From Aminobacter ciceronei (GTDB taxonomy: Bacteria; Pseudomonadota; Alphaproteobacteria; Rhizobiales; Rhizobiaceae): a stretch of DNA of 64,000 nt. Positions 35,916-44,069 of the stretch are shown piece by piece. Under the pieces are notes generated by a model, which had not been told where the DNA came from, searched no databases, and saw only the letters and a program-made list of their open reading frames with translations. The stretch covers positions 37,652 to 101,651 of the forward strand of contig NZ_JACJHY010000019.1 of assembly GCF_014138625.1 (NCBI RefSeq), read 5' to 3'. Made by a program: the position numbers and the translations under genes. Every line of letters begins with the position of its first letter. The stretch's first letter is position 1.

Positions 35916-37667
35916 ATGAGGATGAAGATCGTATCAGCCGGCAGGTGGATGCTGGGTGCCGCTGCCGTGGCGCTCTGCCTGGCCGGCCAGGCCGTGGCCG
36001 CGGAGCCCAAGTCGGGCGGCACATTCAAGCTCGTTGGATCGGGTGACGTCGCCGGCTTCGATCCGGTATCCGCGCGCACGGCCGCCGTATTCCTGCACCG
36101 CGCCCTGACACGTACCCTCGTGGCGTTCCCGACCGATGCCGACCCGAAGGTTGCCGCGCAGCCGGTCGCCGATCTGGCCGAAGCCGTGCCGGTGGCCGAG
36201 GAAGGGGGTCTCGTCTATCGACTGACCATTCGCGAAGGTGCGACATGGAACACCGAGACGCCGCGCCAGATCACTGCAGCCGATGCAATCCGCGGCTTCA
36301 AGCGCCTGTGCAACCCGGTCCAGCCGACCGGCACGCCGACCTATTACATCGGCGTCATCAAGGGTTTCGCCGATTATTGCGCCGGCTTCGCCAAGGTGCC
36401 TGCCGATGTCGCGGCCATTCGCGACTATGTCGAGGGCACCGATGTCGAAGGGTTGACGGCCGAGGACGAACGCACGCTCAAGATCACGCTCGAACGGCCA
36501 ACCGCCGACTTCGCCTCGATCCTGGCACTCGTCTCTTCTGCGCCGGTGGCTCTGGAGATGCTTGACCACCTGCCCAATTCGCCTGAGCTGCGCCGCAACT
36601 ATGTCAGCTCCGGTCCCTATGTGATCGAAGACTACATCCTGAACGAGAGCATCTCGCTTGCGCGCAGCGAGAGCTGGAACGCGGCTGCCGATCCGATCCA
36701 CAAGGCCTATGTCGACCGCATCGAAGTTGCTTTCGGGACACCCGATGCCGGCAAGACCCAGCGTATGATCGAAGCCGGCGATATCGATGGCTATTTCGAC
36801 CTGTCGATCGCCACCGCCGACCTGACCCGCATCATGACCAATCCAGGCGATACGCAGTTGCTGCAGTTCGCCGACGGCGCGATCAATCCGGTCCTCGTCA
36901 TCAACCTGGCATCGCCGAACAACAACAAGGCGCTGGCCGACATACGCGTTCGTCAGGCGCTGAATTACGCGGTCAACAAGTCGGCGATCGTCCAGGTCGG
37001 CGGCGGTCCAGCCGTCAAGCAGCCGATCGGTCAGCTTCTGACGGCGAACGTCATTGGTCACAAGCCGTATGACCCCTACCCGACTCCGGAAAGCAAGGGC
37101 GATCCCGAAAAGGCGAAGCAGCTGCTTGCCGAAGCGGGCTTCCCCAATGGCATCGAGCTCAAATACAGCTATGCCGCCGGCGGCCGCTACGATCTCTACT
37201 CCGCCGCGCTTCAAGCTGACCTCGCCAAGGCCGGCATCAAGCTGATCATGCAGCCGGGTCCGTCGCGCACGGTGATGTCGCAGATGTACCAGAACCGGCA
37301 GGCAACGAATGCCGGAGCCTGGGACCTTGGCATGACCTCGCTGCGCGCCGATTGGGTCGGCGATTCCGCCCGTACCATGATCGTGCCGATGTTCCATGGC
37401 GAGGCCTGCGAGAAGAGCACCAGCAACTGGACCTGCTACAACAATCCGGCGGTCAATGCGCTGATCGACAAGGCGCTGACAGCGACCGACGAAGCGGTCG
37501 CTGCCGAGTCTTGGGCACAGGCCGACCGCGCGATCATGGCGGATGCGCCCGTCGTGCCGCTGATCACCGGCAAGATCTCGCTCTACGCTTCCGAGCGCAT
37601 GCGCGGCACCACCGTCAACCTGCTGTTCAACAACGTCGACCCGACCTTGGTCTGGATCGACGAATAA
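35916..37667 (+). CDS. ABC transporter substrate-binding protein, family 5 (AMDase operon)
   Basis: 583-residue exported solute receptor. Signal peptide MRMKIVSAGRW, hydrophobic core, cleavage near AVAAEPK, and the SBP_bac_5 fold with IREGATWNTETPRQITAADA and VRQALNYAVNKSAI. It is about 50 residues longer than the receptor at 23128. GGGGAGG lies 6 nt before ATG 35916. Ligand unknown; the embedded AMDase suggests a dicarboxylate or aryl/alkyl malonate-type compound, which is inference. Confidence 0.9.
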   Translation: MRMKIVSAGRWMLGAAAVALCLAGQAVAAEPKSGGTFKLVGSGDVAGFDPVSARTAAVFLHRALTRTLVAFPTDADPKVAAQPVADLAEAVPVAEEGGLVYRLTIREGATWNTETPRQITAADAIRGFKRLCNPVQPTGTPTYYIGVIKGFADYCAGFAKVPADVAAIRDYVEGTDVEGLTAEDERTLKITLERPTADFASILALVSSAPVALEMLDHLPNSPELRRNYVSSGPYVIEDYILNESISLARSESWNAAADPIHKAYVDRIEVAFGTPDAGKTQRMIEAGDIDGYFDLSIATADLTRIMTNPGDTQLLQFADGAINPVLVINLASPNNNKALADIRVRQALNYAVNKSAIVQVGGGPAVKQPIGQLLTANVIGHKPYDPYPTPESKGDPEKAKQLLAEAGFPNGIELKYSYAAGGRYDLYSAALQADLAKAGIKLIMQPGPSRTVMSQMYQNRQATNAGAWDLGMTSLRADWVGDSARTMIVPMFHGEACEKSTSNWTCYNNPAVNALIDKALTATDEAVAAESWAQADRAIMADAPVVPLITGKISLYASERMRGTTVNLLFNNVDPTLVWIDE

Positions 37668-37734
37668 GCAAGCCTGCGCGGGCGGCGCCAACCGACGCCC
37701 CGTCCCCCTCTCATCCAAATGCCCGGAGCCTGAA

Positions 37735-38694
37735 GTGCAGTATCGTCAGATCGGAACATCGGACCTCAAGACCTCGGTCTTGTCGCTAGGGTCCTACCAA
37801 ACCTATTCGCGGATGGAGTATCGCGACGTCGTCAATCTCGTGCGGCGTGCTGCGGAGCTCGGCATCAATCTCTTCGACGTCGCCCACTATCGCACGGCCC
37901 CGCACACCGAAGTGGTGCTCGCGCGCGCCCTGCGCGATGCCGGCCTGAAACGCGACCAGATCATGATCATGGACAAGGTCTGGTGGTACGACAATGACGA
38001 GCCGACGCTGGAGCACCAACTCGACGAGCTGCTGTTCCGCCTCGACACCGACTATCTCGACGTCATCATGTGCTACGGCATGCGTCCGGGCCGAGACGAT
38101 CCGGCGGCAACGGCGCGTCTGAATGCCGGCTTCGTCACCTCGGGCAAAGCGCGCGCCTGGGGTGGCCTGAACTGGTCGGCCAAGGATCTGCGCATCGCGC
38201 ACGAAACCTGCGTCGCCGAAGGCCTGCCGACACCACAAATCGTCCAGCTGAAATACAACATCGCCCGCCGCCACATCGTCGAGTCCGAGGAGTACACCCA
38301 GCTGCGTGCCGAGACTGGCATTTCGATCCACGCTTCCGACAGTCTCGAAGGCGGCATCCTGGCCGGCAACCTGGTCCGCGAGCGCGTGCTCGGGCGCGAC
38401 CCAGGCAATGTCCGCGAAGAGATCATCGCGCTTGTGCCGAAGCTACGCGAGGTTGCGGAGGGCTTTGGCTGCTCCATGGCACAGCTGGCGATCGCCTTCT
38501 GCATCGCCAACCCGCAGACGGCGTCGCTGCTGTTCGGTGCCAGCCGCATCGGCCAGCTCGAGGACAATGTCGGCGCTGTGGCGCTGGTCGAAAAGCATGG
38601 CGAGGCCATCGTCGCGGCGCTCGCCGGTTTTGGCGTCGCCGGCCATGAGTTCGATCTGCCGCCGAACCACGCCACGCCCCTGACCAGGGACTGA
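37735..38694 (+). CDS. Aldo/keto reductase
   Basis: 319-residue AKR with the (beta/alpha)8 fold. The catalytic Asp and Tyr are in NLFDVAHYRTAPH and Lys in IMDKVWW. The site usually holding His reads DVIMCYGMRP, i.e. Tyr, as non-His variants do in the AKR6/7-type branches. It probably reduces a ketone or aldehyde, or runs in reverse, in the AMDase pathway. GTG start at 37735 with CGGAGC upstream. Lies between binding-protein and permease genes. Confidence 0.83.
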   Translation: MQYRQIGTSDLKTSVLSLGSYQTYSRMEYRDVVNLVRRAAELGINLFDVAHYRTAPHTEVVLARALRDAGLKRDQIMIMDKVWWYDNDEPTLEHQLDELLFRLDTDYLDVIMCYGMRPGRDDPAATARLNAGFVTSGKARAWGGLNWSAKDLRIAHETCVAEGLPTPQIVQLKYNIARRHIVESEEYTQLRAETGISIHASDSLEGGILAGNLVRERVLGRDPGNVREEIIALVPKLREVAEGFGCSMAQLAIAFCIANPQTASLLFGASRIGQLEDNVGAVALVEKHGEAIVAALAGFGVAGHEFDLPPNHATPLTRD

Positions 38695-38730
38695 ACCGCC
38701 AAGGACTGACCCGTCTCGTTGGAAATGCCC

Positions 38731-39648
38731 ATGTCCGATACCACAGCCACATCGCGGCCGCCGGCCGCGCCAGTGCTCAGCACACGGCAGCGCGTCATGC
38801 GACAGTTGCTGCGCGACAAGGCTGCGATGGCGGCAAGTGCCGTTATCCTGCTGCTTGTGCTGATGGCCGTTTTCGCGCCACTGATCGTGGCCCTGGTCGG
38901 ACATGGGCCCAACGAACAGTTCCGCGACACGGGCCTGACCGCCGGCGGGGTGCCTCTGCCGCCGGGGTCGCTCTTCCTGCTCGGCACCGACGTCGTCGGC
39001 CGGGACCTGTTCGTTCGGCTGGTGGTCGGCACCCAGGTGACCGTCTTCGTCGCCATCGCCTGCGCGCTGACAGCCATCGTCATCGGCGTGGTCATCGGCA
39101 TGCTGGCGGGTTATCGCGGGGGCCTCATCGACACGCTCTTGTCCGGCTTCGTCGACGTGGTCCTCGGCCTGCCGTTGCTCATCACCGCGGTGGCGCTTGT
39201 CTCCGTCTATGGCGCGAGCTTCGGCATCATGATGGGCACCATCGTCTTCTTCACCTGGGGGCCAGTGGCGCGCGTCGTGCGCAACCTCGTGGTGGCGACC
39301 AAGAGCGGCGAATTTGTCGACGCGGCACGCATGCTCGGCGCCTCCGACACCCACATCATGGTGCGCGAGATCCTGCCCAACATCGCAGGCCAGGTCATCG
39401 TCTATGGCAGCCTGCTGATCCCGCAGGTCATCGTGCTCGAGGCGTCCCTGAGTTTCCTCGGCCTCGGCGTGCCGCCGCCGACGGCCACCTGGGGCGGCAT
39501 CATTGCCGAAAACCAGACCAACTATGCTGTTGCCTGGTGGTCGATCCTGTTTCCGAGCCTGTTCCTGCTCGCCGCGACGCTGGCTTTCAACGTCCTGGGC
39601 GACGGCCTGCGCGACGCGCTCGACCCGACGGCCCAGCGCAGCAGATAG
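38731..39648 (+). CDS. ABC transporter permease, DppC/OppC type (AMDase operon)
   Basis: 305-residue permease: soluble N-terminus, about six membrane helices, LGTDVVGRDLFVRLVVGT signature and EAA-type loop DAARMLGASDTHIMVREILP. The third of three clustered possible starts is chosen because GGA lies 7 nt upstream; 38725 and TTG 38719 are alternatives. Gene order C then B repeats that of the first transporter in this window. Confidence 0.88.
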   Translation: MSDTTATSRPPAAPVLSTRQRVMRQLLRDKAAMAASAVILLLVLMAVFAPLIVALVGHGPNEQFRDTGLTAGGVPLPPGSLFLLGTDVVGRDLFVRLVVGTQVTVFVAIACALTAIVIGVVIGMLAGYRGGLIDTLLSGFVDVVLGLPLLITAVALVSVYGASFGIMMGTIVFFTWGPVARVVRNLVVATKSGEFVDAARMLGASDTHIMVREILPNIAGQVIVYGSLLIPQVIVLEASLSFLGLGVPPPTATWGGIIAENQTNYAVAWWSILFPSLFLLAATLAFNVLGDGLRDALDPTAQRSR

Positions 39649-39656
39649 GATTTGTC

Positions 39657-40619
39657 ATGTTGAGGTTCTTGCTGCGCCGGCTCCTGTTCGGATTGCTTAC
39701 GCTCTGGCTGATCACGCTCGCCGTCTTCATCCTGTTTTTCCTGGCCACGCCGGGCGACCCCGCGCTCAACTTCGCCGGCGAGTTCGCCACAGCCGACCAG
39801 GTTGCCATGGTCCGTGCCCGGCTCGGGCTCGATCAGCCGGTCTACGTGCAATATCTGCGCTACATGTGGGCGCTGCTCCACTTCGATCTCGGCATGTCCT
39901 TCGTCAATCAGGAGGAGGTGTTGGCAACCATCGTACGGCGCATGCCTGCCACCATCTCGCTTGCGCTGGGCTCGGTTGCCGTCTGGCTTATGATCGCCAT
40001 TCCGGCTGGCATCTTCTCGGCTCGGCGTTCCGGCCAGGCCGCCGACCGCCTGATCACCATTGCGGCACTTGCCGGCATGTCGTTTCCGACCTTCGTGGTC
40101 GGCACGCTGTTGTTCTATGTCCTGTTCTTCCAGCTCACCAATGCAGGATTTCCGCTCTTTCCCTTGGGTGGGTTCGTTCCGATCACCCGCGATCCGCTGG
40201 AATGGCTGCGCCACATGATCCTGCCATGGGCAACCCTGGCGGTCGTCGGCACCGGTACCTACACCCGAATTGCCCGCGGCTCGATGCTTGAGACGCTCAA
40301 TCAGGACTATGTCCGCACGGCGCGGGCCAAGGGCCTCGGCGAACAGCGCGTCATGTACAAGCACGCTTTGCCGCCGGCGATGACACCCGTGATGACGCTT
40401 GTCGGTCTCGATCTCGGCGGCCTGCTCGGCGGCACGATCATCACCGAGCGCATCTGGGGTCTCAACGGCGTCGGCTCGCTTGCCGTGCAGGCGGTCGAGA
40501 GCGGCGACCTTCCAGTCATCATGGGCACCGTGCTGATCGCCGCGTTCTTCGTCGTCGTTGCCAATCTGTGCGTCGACATCCTTCAGGCCGTGCGCGACCC
40601 CCGCGTCCGCCTCGGCTGA
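39657..40619 (+). CDS. ABC transporter permease, DppB/OppB type (AMDase operon)
   Basis: 320-residue permease starting MLRFLLRRLLFGLLTLWL, with LATPGDPALNF after the first helix and the EAA-type loop DYVRTARAKGLGEQRVMY. AGGA from the end of the upstream gene serves as ribosome binding site, 8 nt gap. Forms the channel with the C-type permease. Confidence 0.9.
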   Translation: MLRFLLRRLLFGLLTLWLITLAVFILFFLATPGDPALNFAGEFATADQVAMVRARLGLDQPVYVQYLRYMWALLHFDLGMSFVNQEEVLATIVRRMPATISLALGSVAVWLMIAIPAGIFSARRSGQAADRLITIAALAGMSFPTFVVGTLLFYVLFFQLTNAGFPLFPLGGFVPITRDPLEWLRHMILPWATLAVVGTGTYTRIARGSMLETLNQDYVRTARAKGLGEQRVMYKHALPPAMTPVMTLVGLDLGGLLGGTIITERIWGLNGVGSLAVQAVESGDLPVIMGTVLIAAFFVVVANLCVDILQAVRDPRVRLG

Positions 40620-40640
40620 CATCATCCAGTGGAGTTGTTC

Positions 40641-40691
40641 ATGTTTCTGGTATTGCGCGACATTCGCGGTCTCTCGGGGCGGTCATGCTGA
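40641..40691 (+). other. Possible 16-codon leader frame overlapping the AMDase start
   Basis: An ATG 6 nt after GTGGAG opens a 16-codon frame (MFLVLRDIRGLSGRSC) that ends in TGA overlapping the AMDase ATG (ATGCTGA). Its ribosome binding site is better placed than that of AMDase itself, so translation of AMDase may be coupled to it. It could also be chance. Confidence 0.3.
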
Positions 40692-41407
40692 ACCGCCCGC
40701 AACTCGGCCTGATCGTCCCGCCGGCGTCCGGTGCCGTGCCGCCCGATGCGGCCACGATCTACCCACAATACAGTTTCCTGGCCGAAGGGCTTGGCCTCAC
40801 CGAACTGTCCAGCAACGGCTACGACTCGGTCATCGAGACGGTCGGCGCTGCTGCCGTGCGCCTTGCGGCCCGTGGCGCAAGTGTGGTCTCGCTGATGGGC
40901 ACCTCGCTCAGCTTTTATCGCGGCCCCGATTTCAACGCGGTGCTGGAAAACGAGATCGCGGTGCGCGCCGGCGTTCCTGCGCTGACCATGAGCACCGCAA
41001 TTCTGGAAGCGGCGACGGCCCTTGGCGTACGTCGGCTCGCGGTCGCCACTGCATATCGCGATGACGTCAATGCTTCACTGCAGCGCTTCCTGGAAGCGGC
41101 GGGAATTGAAGTGTTGTCGCTGGAGCACCTTGGCATCGCGTCGGTCGATGCGGTTCACCAGGTGCCGGAGGACGACGTCACGGATCTCGGACGCCGCGCC
41201 TTTGCATCCGCGCCCGACGCCGAGGCAGTGTTGATTTCGTGTGGCGGGCTCGCGACCCGTGCTGCGGTACGCACAATCGAGGCTGAAGCTGGCATTCCCG
41301 TCATCACCTCGCCGCTGGCCGGCTTGTGGGCGACTGTCAGTCGCGCCGGGGTTGATCCCCGTGCCGAAGGCGCAGGGCGCTTGTTCCAAACCACACTGGA
41401 GCAATAG
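40685..41407 (+). CDS. Arylmalonate decarboxylase (AMDase)
   Basis: 240 residues, the size of Bordetella bronchiseptica AMDase, and very close to it in the key parts. SLMGTSLSFYRG gives the Gly72-Thr73-Ser74 dioxyanion pocket (74-76 there), TMSTAIL and ATAYRDDVN follow, and LISCGGLATR holds Cys186 (Cys188 there). The single-cysteine arrangement, with Gly replacing the first racemase cysteine, marks decarboxylases: they release CO2 from alpha-aryl or alkenyl malonates by stereospecific protonation without cofactor. The natural role of the family is unknown. Here it is embedded between the permease and ATPase genes of an IclR-controlled ABC operon. A malonate-like natural substrate is inferred. 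Confidence 0.9.
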   Translation: MLNRPQLGLIVPPASGAVPPDAATIYPQYSFLAEGLGLTELSSNGYDSVIETVGAAAVRLAARGASVVSLMGTSLSFYRGPDFNAVLENEIAVRAGVPALTMSTAILEAATALGVRRLAVATAYRDDVNASLQRFLEAAGIEVLSLEHLGIASVDAVHQVPEDDVTDLGRRAFASAPDAEAVLISCGGLATRAAVRTIEAEAGIPVITSPLAGLWATVSRAGVDPRAEGAGRLFQTTLEQ

Positions 41408-41415
41408 AGGACGAC

Positions 41416-42441
41416 ATGTTCGTTTCTGTTCGCGATTTGAAGGTGCATTTCCCGGCGGAGGAGGGCTTGGTCCGCGCCGTCGATGGACTGTCCTTCTCGA
41501 TCGAGCGCGGCAAGACGCTTGCCATCGTTGGCGAGTCCGGATCGGGTAAGACGGCGGCAAGCCTTGCCATGCTTGGCCTGCACGGCAAGGCAGCGCGCAT
41601 CAGCGGCGAGATCGCCATTGGCGATGCCCAGGTGGTGGGCGCTTCGGAATCGACGCTGCGACGGCTGCGCGGCAACCGTATGGCGATGATCTTCCAGGAT
41701 CCGCTGACCGCTATGCACCCCTATCACAAGGTCGGCGAACAGATAGTCGAGGCCTATCGCACGCATCGCAGTGTGACGCGCAAAGCAGCCCGGCAGCGCA
41801 CACTCGACATGCTGGCGCGTGTCGGCATGGCCGATACCCAACGCGCCTTCGACAGCTATCCGCACCAGCTTTCCGGCGGCCAGCGCCAGCGCGTTATGAT
41901 TGCCATGGCCTTGTGCTGTGACCCCGAATTGCTGATAGCCGACGAGCCGACGACGGCACTCGACGTCACCGTTCAGGCCCAGATCCTCGATCTGCTCAAG
42001 GATCTCCAGCGCGAGTTCGGGTCGGCGATCATCATGATCACCCACGATCTGGGTGTTGTCGCGGAAGTCGCCGACGAGGTGGTGGTGATGTATGCCGGAC
42101 GCGCCGTCGAAACCGGCACAGTGCGCGACGTCTTCTATCGGCCTTCGCACCCCTACACCTGGGGTCTGCTCGAATCCATTCCACGGCTGGACCACCAGCG
42201 CGACCGGCTGACGGCGATCCCGGGGTCGCCGCCCTCGCTTGCCGGCCTTGCCGAAGGCTGTGCTTTCCGGAAGCGATGTGGCCATGCAGCCTCTGTGCCT
42301 GACGGGCTGTGCGCCAGCCAGGCGCCATTGCCGACCGACATCGCTGCCGGCCATTCCATCCGCTGCCATCTTACGGATACCGGCCGGGCCGCCGCCCGTT
42401 CCAATCCACGCCAGCCCTCAGCATCCGAGGTCCAGCCATGA
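41416..42441 (+). CDS. ABC transporter ATP-binding protein, DppD type (AMDase operon)
   Basis: 341-residue ATPase. Walker [12 protein letters not shown]-loop [12 protein letters not shown], signature LSGGQRQR, Walker [13 protein letters not shown], and the Cys-bearing C-terminal extension [12 protein letters not shown]. 8 nt after AMDase and overlapping the next ATPase gene by 4 nt. Energises import by the 38731/39657 permeases. Confidence 0.92.
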   Translation: MFVSVRDLKVHFPAEEGLVRAVDGLSFSIERGKTLAIVGESGSGKTAASLAMLGLHGKAARISGEIAIGDAQVVGASESTLRRLRGNRMAMIFQDPLTAMHPYHKVGEQIVEAYRTHRSVTRKAARQRTLDMLARVGMADTQRAFDSYPHQLSGGQRQRVMIAMALCCDPELLIADEPTTALDVTVQAQILDLLKDLQREFGSAIIMITHDLGVVAEVADEVVVMYAGRAVETGTVRDVFYRPSHPYTWGLLESIPRLDHQRDRLTAIPGSPPSLAGLAEGCAFRKRCGHAASVPDGLCASQAPLPTDIAAGHSIRCHLTDTGRAAARSNPRQPSASEVQP

Positions 42442-43463
42442 ACGCGCCATCGTCAGCGTCGCAACACGCTGCCCCTTTGCTCAAGGTCGAAAAGCTGAGC
42501 AAGCACTTTCCGCTGTCCACCGGTCTGTTCGGCGGGCAGGCGCGATCGGTCCGCGCTGTCGACGGCGTGTCCTTCGATGTCGCGCCGGGCGAAACGCTTA
42601 GCCTCGTCGGCGAATCCGGCTGCGGCAAGTCGACGACGGGACGCCTGATCGCCCGGCTGCTCGATGTCTCCAGCGGCCGGGTCAGCTTTCAGGGCCGCGA
42701 CATGTCGCACATCCAGGGGGCCGATCTGCGCGCGCTGCGGCGCGACATCCAGATGGTGTTCCAGGATCCGTATTCGTCGCTCAATCCACGGCAGACGGTC
42801 GGCGATATAATCGGCGCGCCGTTCCTGATCCAGGGCATGACACCGGCCGAAGGCCGTCAAGCCGCGGTTCAGGAGCTGATGCGCCGGGTCGGGCTCAACC
42901 CGGAGCACTACTACTGTTACCCCCGCGAGTTTTCCGGTGGGCAGCGTCAACGCATCAGCATCGCGCGGGCGCTCGCATTGCGGCCGAAGCTGATCATCTG
43001 CGACGAACCGGTGTCGGCGCTCGACGTTTCGGTGCAGGCCCAGGTCATCAATCTCCTGCAGGACCTGCAGCGCGATCTCGGCCTGTCCTATCTGTTCATC
43101 GCCCATGACTTGTCGGTGGTTCGCCATATCTCGCACCGCGTCGCGGTGATGTATCTCGGACGTATCGTCGAGATCGCGGGGGTCGGCCCGCTCTACGAGC
43201 GGCCGTTGCATCCCTATACGCTGGCGCTGCTCTCATCTGCGCCCGATCCCGATCCTGACCGCGCGGCGTCCCGCAAGCGTTTCGTGCTCAAAGGCGAGTT
43301 GCCCAGTCCGGTCAATCCGCCAGACGGTTGCCTTTTCCACACGCGCTGCCCGATGGCGCAGGACAAGTGCCGCAGTGAAGTGCCCGCACTCCGGCAGGTA
43401 GCGGCTGGCCGCCAGTCGGCTTGTCACTACGCCGATCAGGTTCCGGCGATCGCTGCCGGATAG
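42438..43463 (+). CDS. ABC transporter ATP-binding protein, DppF type (AMDase operon)
   Basis: 341-residue ATPase. Walker [26 protein letters not shown], signature FSGGQRQR, Walker [13 protein letters not shown] and a Cys-containing C-terminus ([14 protein letters not shown]). The start at 42438 overlaps the previous stop (ATGA); the longer open frame from 42309 is not used. Last gene before a strong terminator. Confidence 0.92.
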   Translation: MNAPSSASQHAAPLLKVEKLSKHFPLSTGLFGGQARSVRAVDGVSFDVAPGETLSLVGESGCGKSTTGRLIARLLDVSSGRVSFQGRDMSHIQGADLRALRRDIQMVFQDPYSSLNPRQTVGDIIGAPFLIQGMTPAEGRQAAVQELMRRVGLNPEHYYCYPREFSGGQRQRISIARALALRPKLIICDEPVSALDVSVQAQVINLLQDLQRDLGLSYLFIAHDLSVVRHISHRVAVMYLGRIVEIAGVGPLYERPLHPYTLALLSSAPDPDPDRAASRKRFVLKGELPSPVNPPDGCLFHTRCPMAQDKCRSEVPALRQVAAGRQSACHYADQVPAIAAG

Positions 43464-43488
43464 TCTGGCGACCGAAAGCCGGCAGCAG

Positions 43489-43513
43489 AAAGGGCGGCCT
43501 TGAGCCGCCCTTT
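43489..43513 (+). terminator. Terminator of the AMDase operon
   Basis: AAAGGGCGGC and GCCGCCCTTT form a perfect 10-bp stem with loop CTTGA, followed by CTTCATTTCC. It ends the plus-strand operon 26 nt after its last stop codon. On the minus strand it is flanked by A/T-rich CTGCTGCC and could also stop hpaC-like transcription. Confidence 0.8.
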
Positions 43514-43534
43514 CTTCATTTCCATACGATCGGC

Positions 43535-44047
43535 TCAGCCGCCGAAACTGCCGAGAGGCGCCGATGGGTGGGCATAGTTGCGATCGACATAGAGCAGCGC
43601 GTTGCCGTCGTTGCGCTGCCGAACCTCGGTCACGCGCCCGATCATCACGTTGTGGGTGCCGACGCGGTGCACAGTCTCCAGTTCACAGTCGAGATTGACG
43701 ATGGCGTCGGTCAGCGCCGGCGAACCGGAGCCCATGACGAGCCAGTCGGCGGCGGCGTAACGTTCATCCATGTCCTGTGTCGTGCCCGCGAATTTGCCGG
43801 CCAGGTGTGCATGTTCCTGCGTAAGCACATTGATGCAGAAGCGCCGGTTGGTGAGGAACATGTCGCACTGTGCCGAACGCCCGTTCATGCAGACCAGAAT
43901 GGTCGGCGGCTCGTCAGAAACGCTGCACATGGCAGTTGCGGTGAAGCCACCGCGACCGGCTTCACCGTCGGTGGAGACGATGTTGACCGGGGCGCAGACC
44001 CTGGCCATGGCGTTGCGGAACTCGACCTTCGTGAGAACGTCCGGCAT
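43535..44047 (-). CDS. Flavin reductase of HpaC type
   Basis: 170-residue flavin:NAD(P)H oxidoreductase (flavin reductase-like/HpaC). FRNAMARVCAPVNIVSTDG, then GFTATAMCSVSDEPPTILVCM and RFCINVLTQEHAHLAGKFAG are the family's flavin-binding segments. It supplies FADH2 to a two-component monooxygenase, here the HpaB-like protein encoded 22 nt upstream. GGGAGGAG precedes ATG 44047; a frame open to 44101 overlaps the hpaB-like gene and is not used. Confidence 0.9.
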   Translation of the reverse strand: MPDVLTKVEFRNAMARVCAPVNIVSTDGEAGRGGFTATAMCSVSDEPPTILVCMNGRSAQCDMFLTNRRFCINVLTQEHAHLAGKFAGTTQDMDERYAAADWLVMGSGSPALTDAIVNLDCELETVHRVGTHNVMIGRVTEVRQRNDGNALLYVDRNYAHPSAPLGSFGG

Positions 44048-44069
44048 GGCTTTTCTCCTCCCTTGGCCG

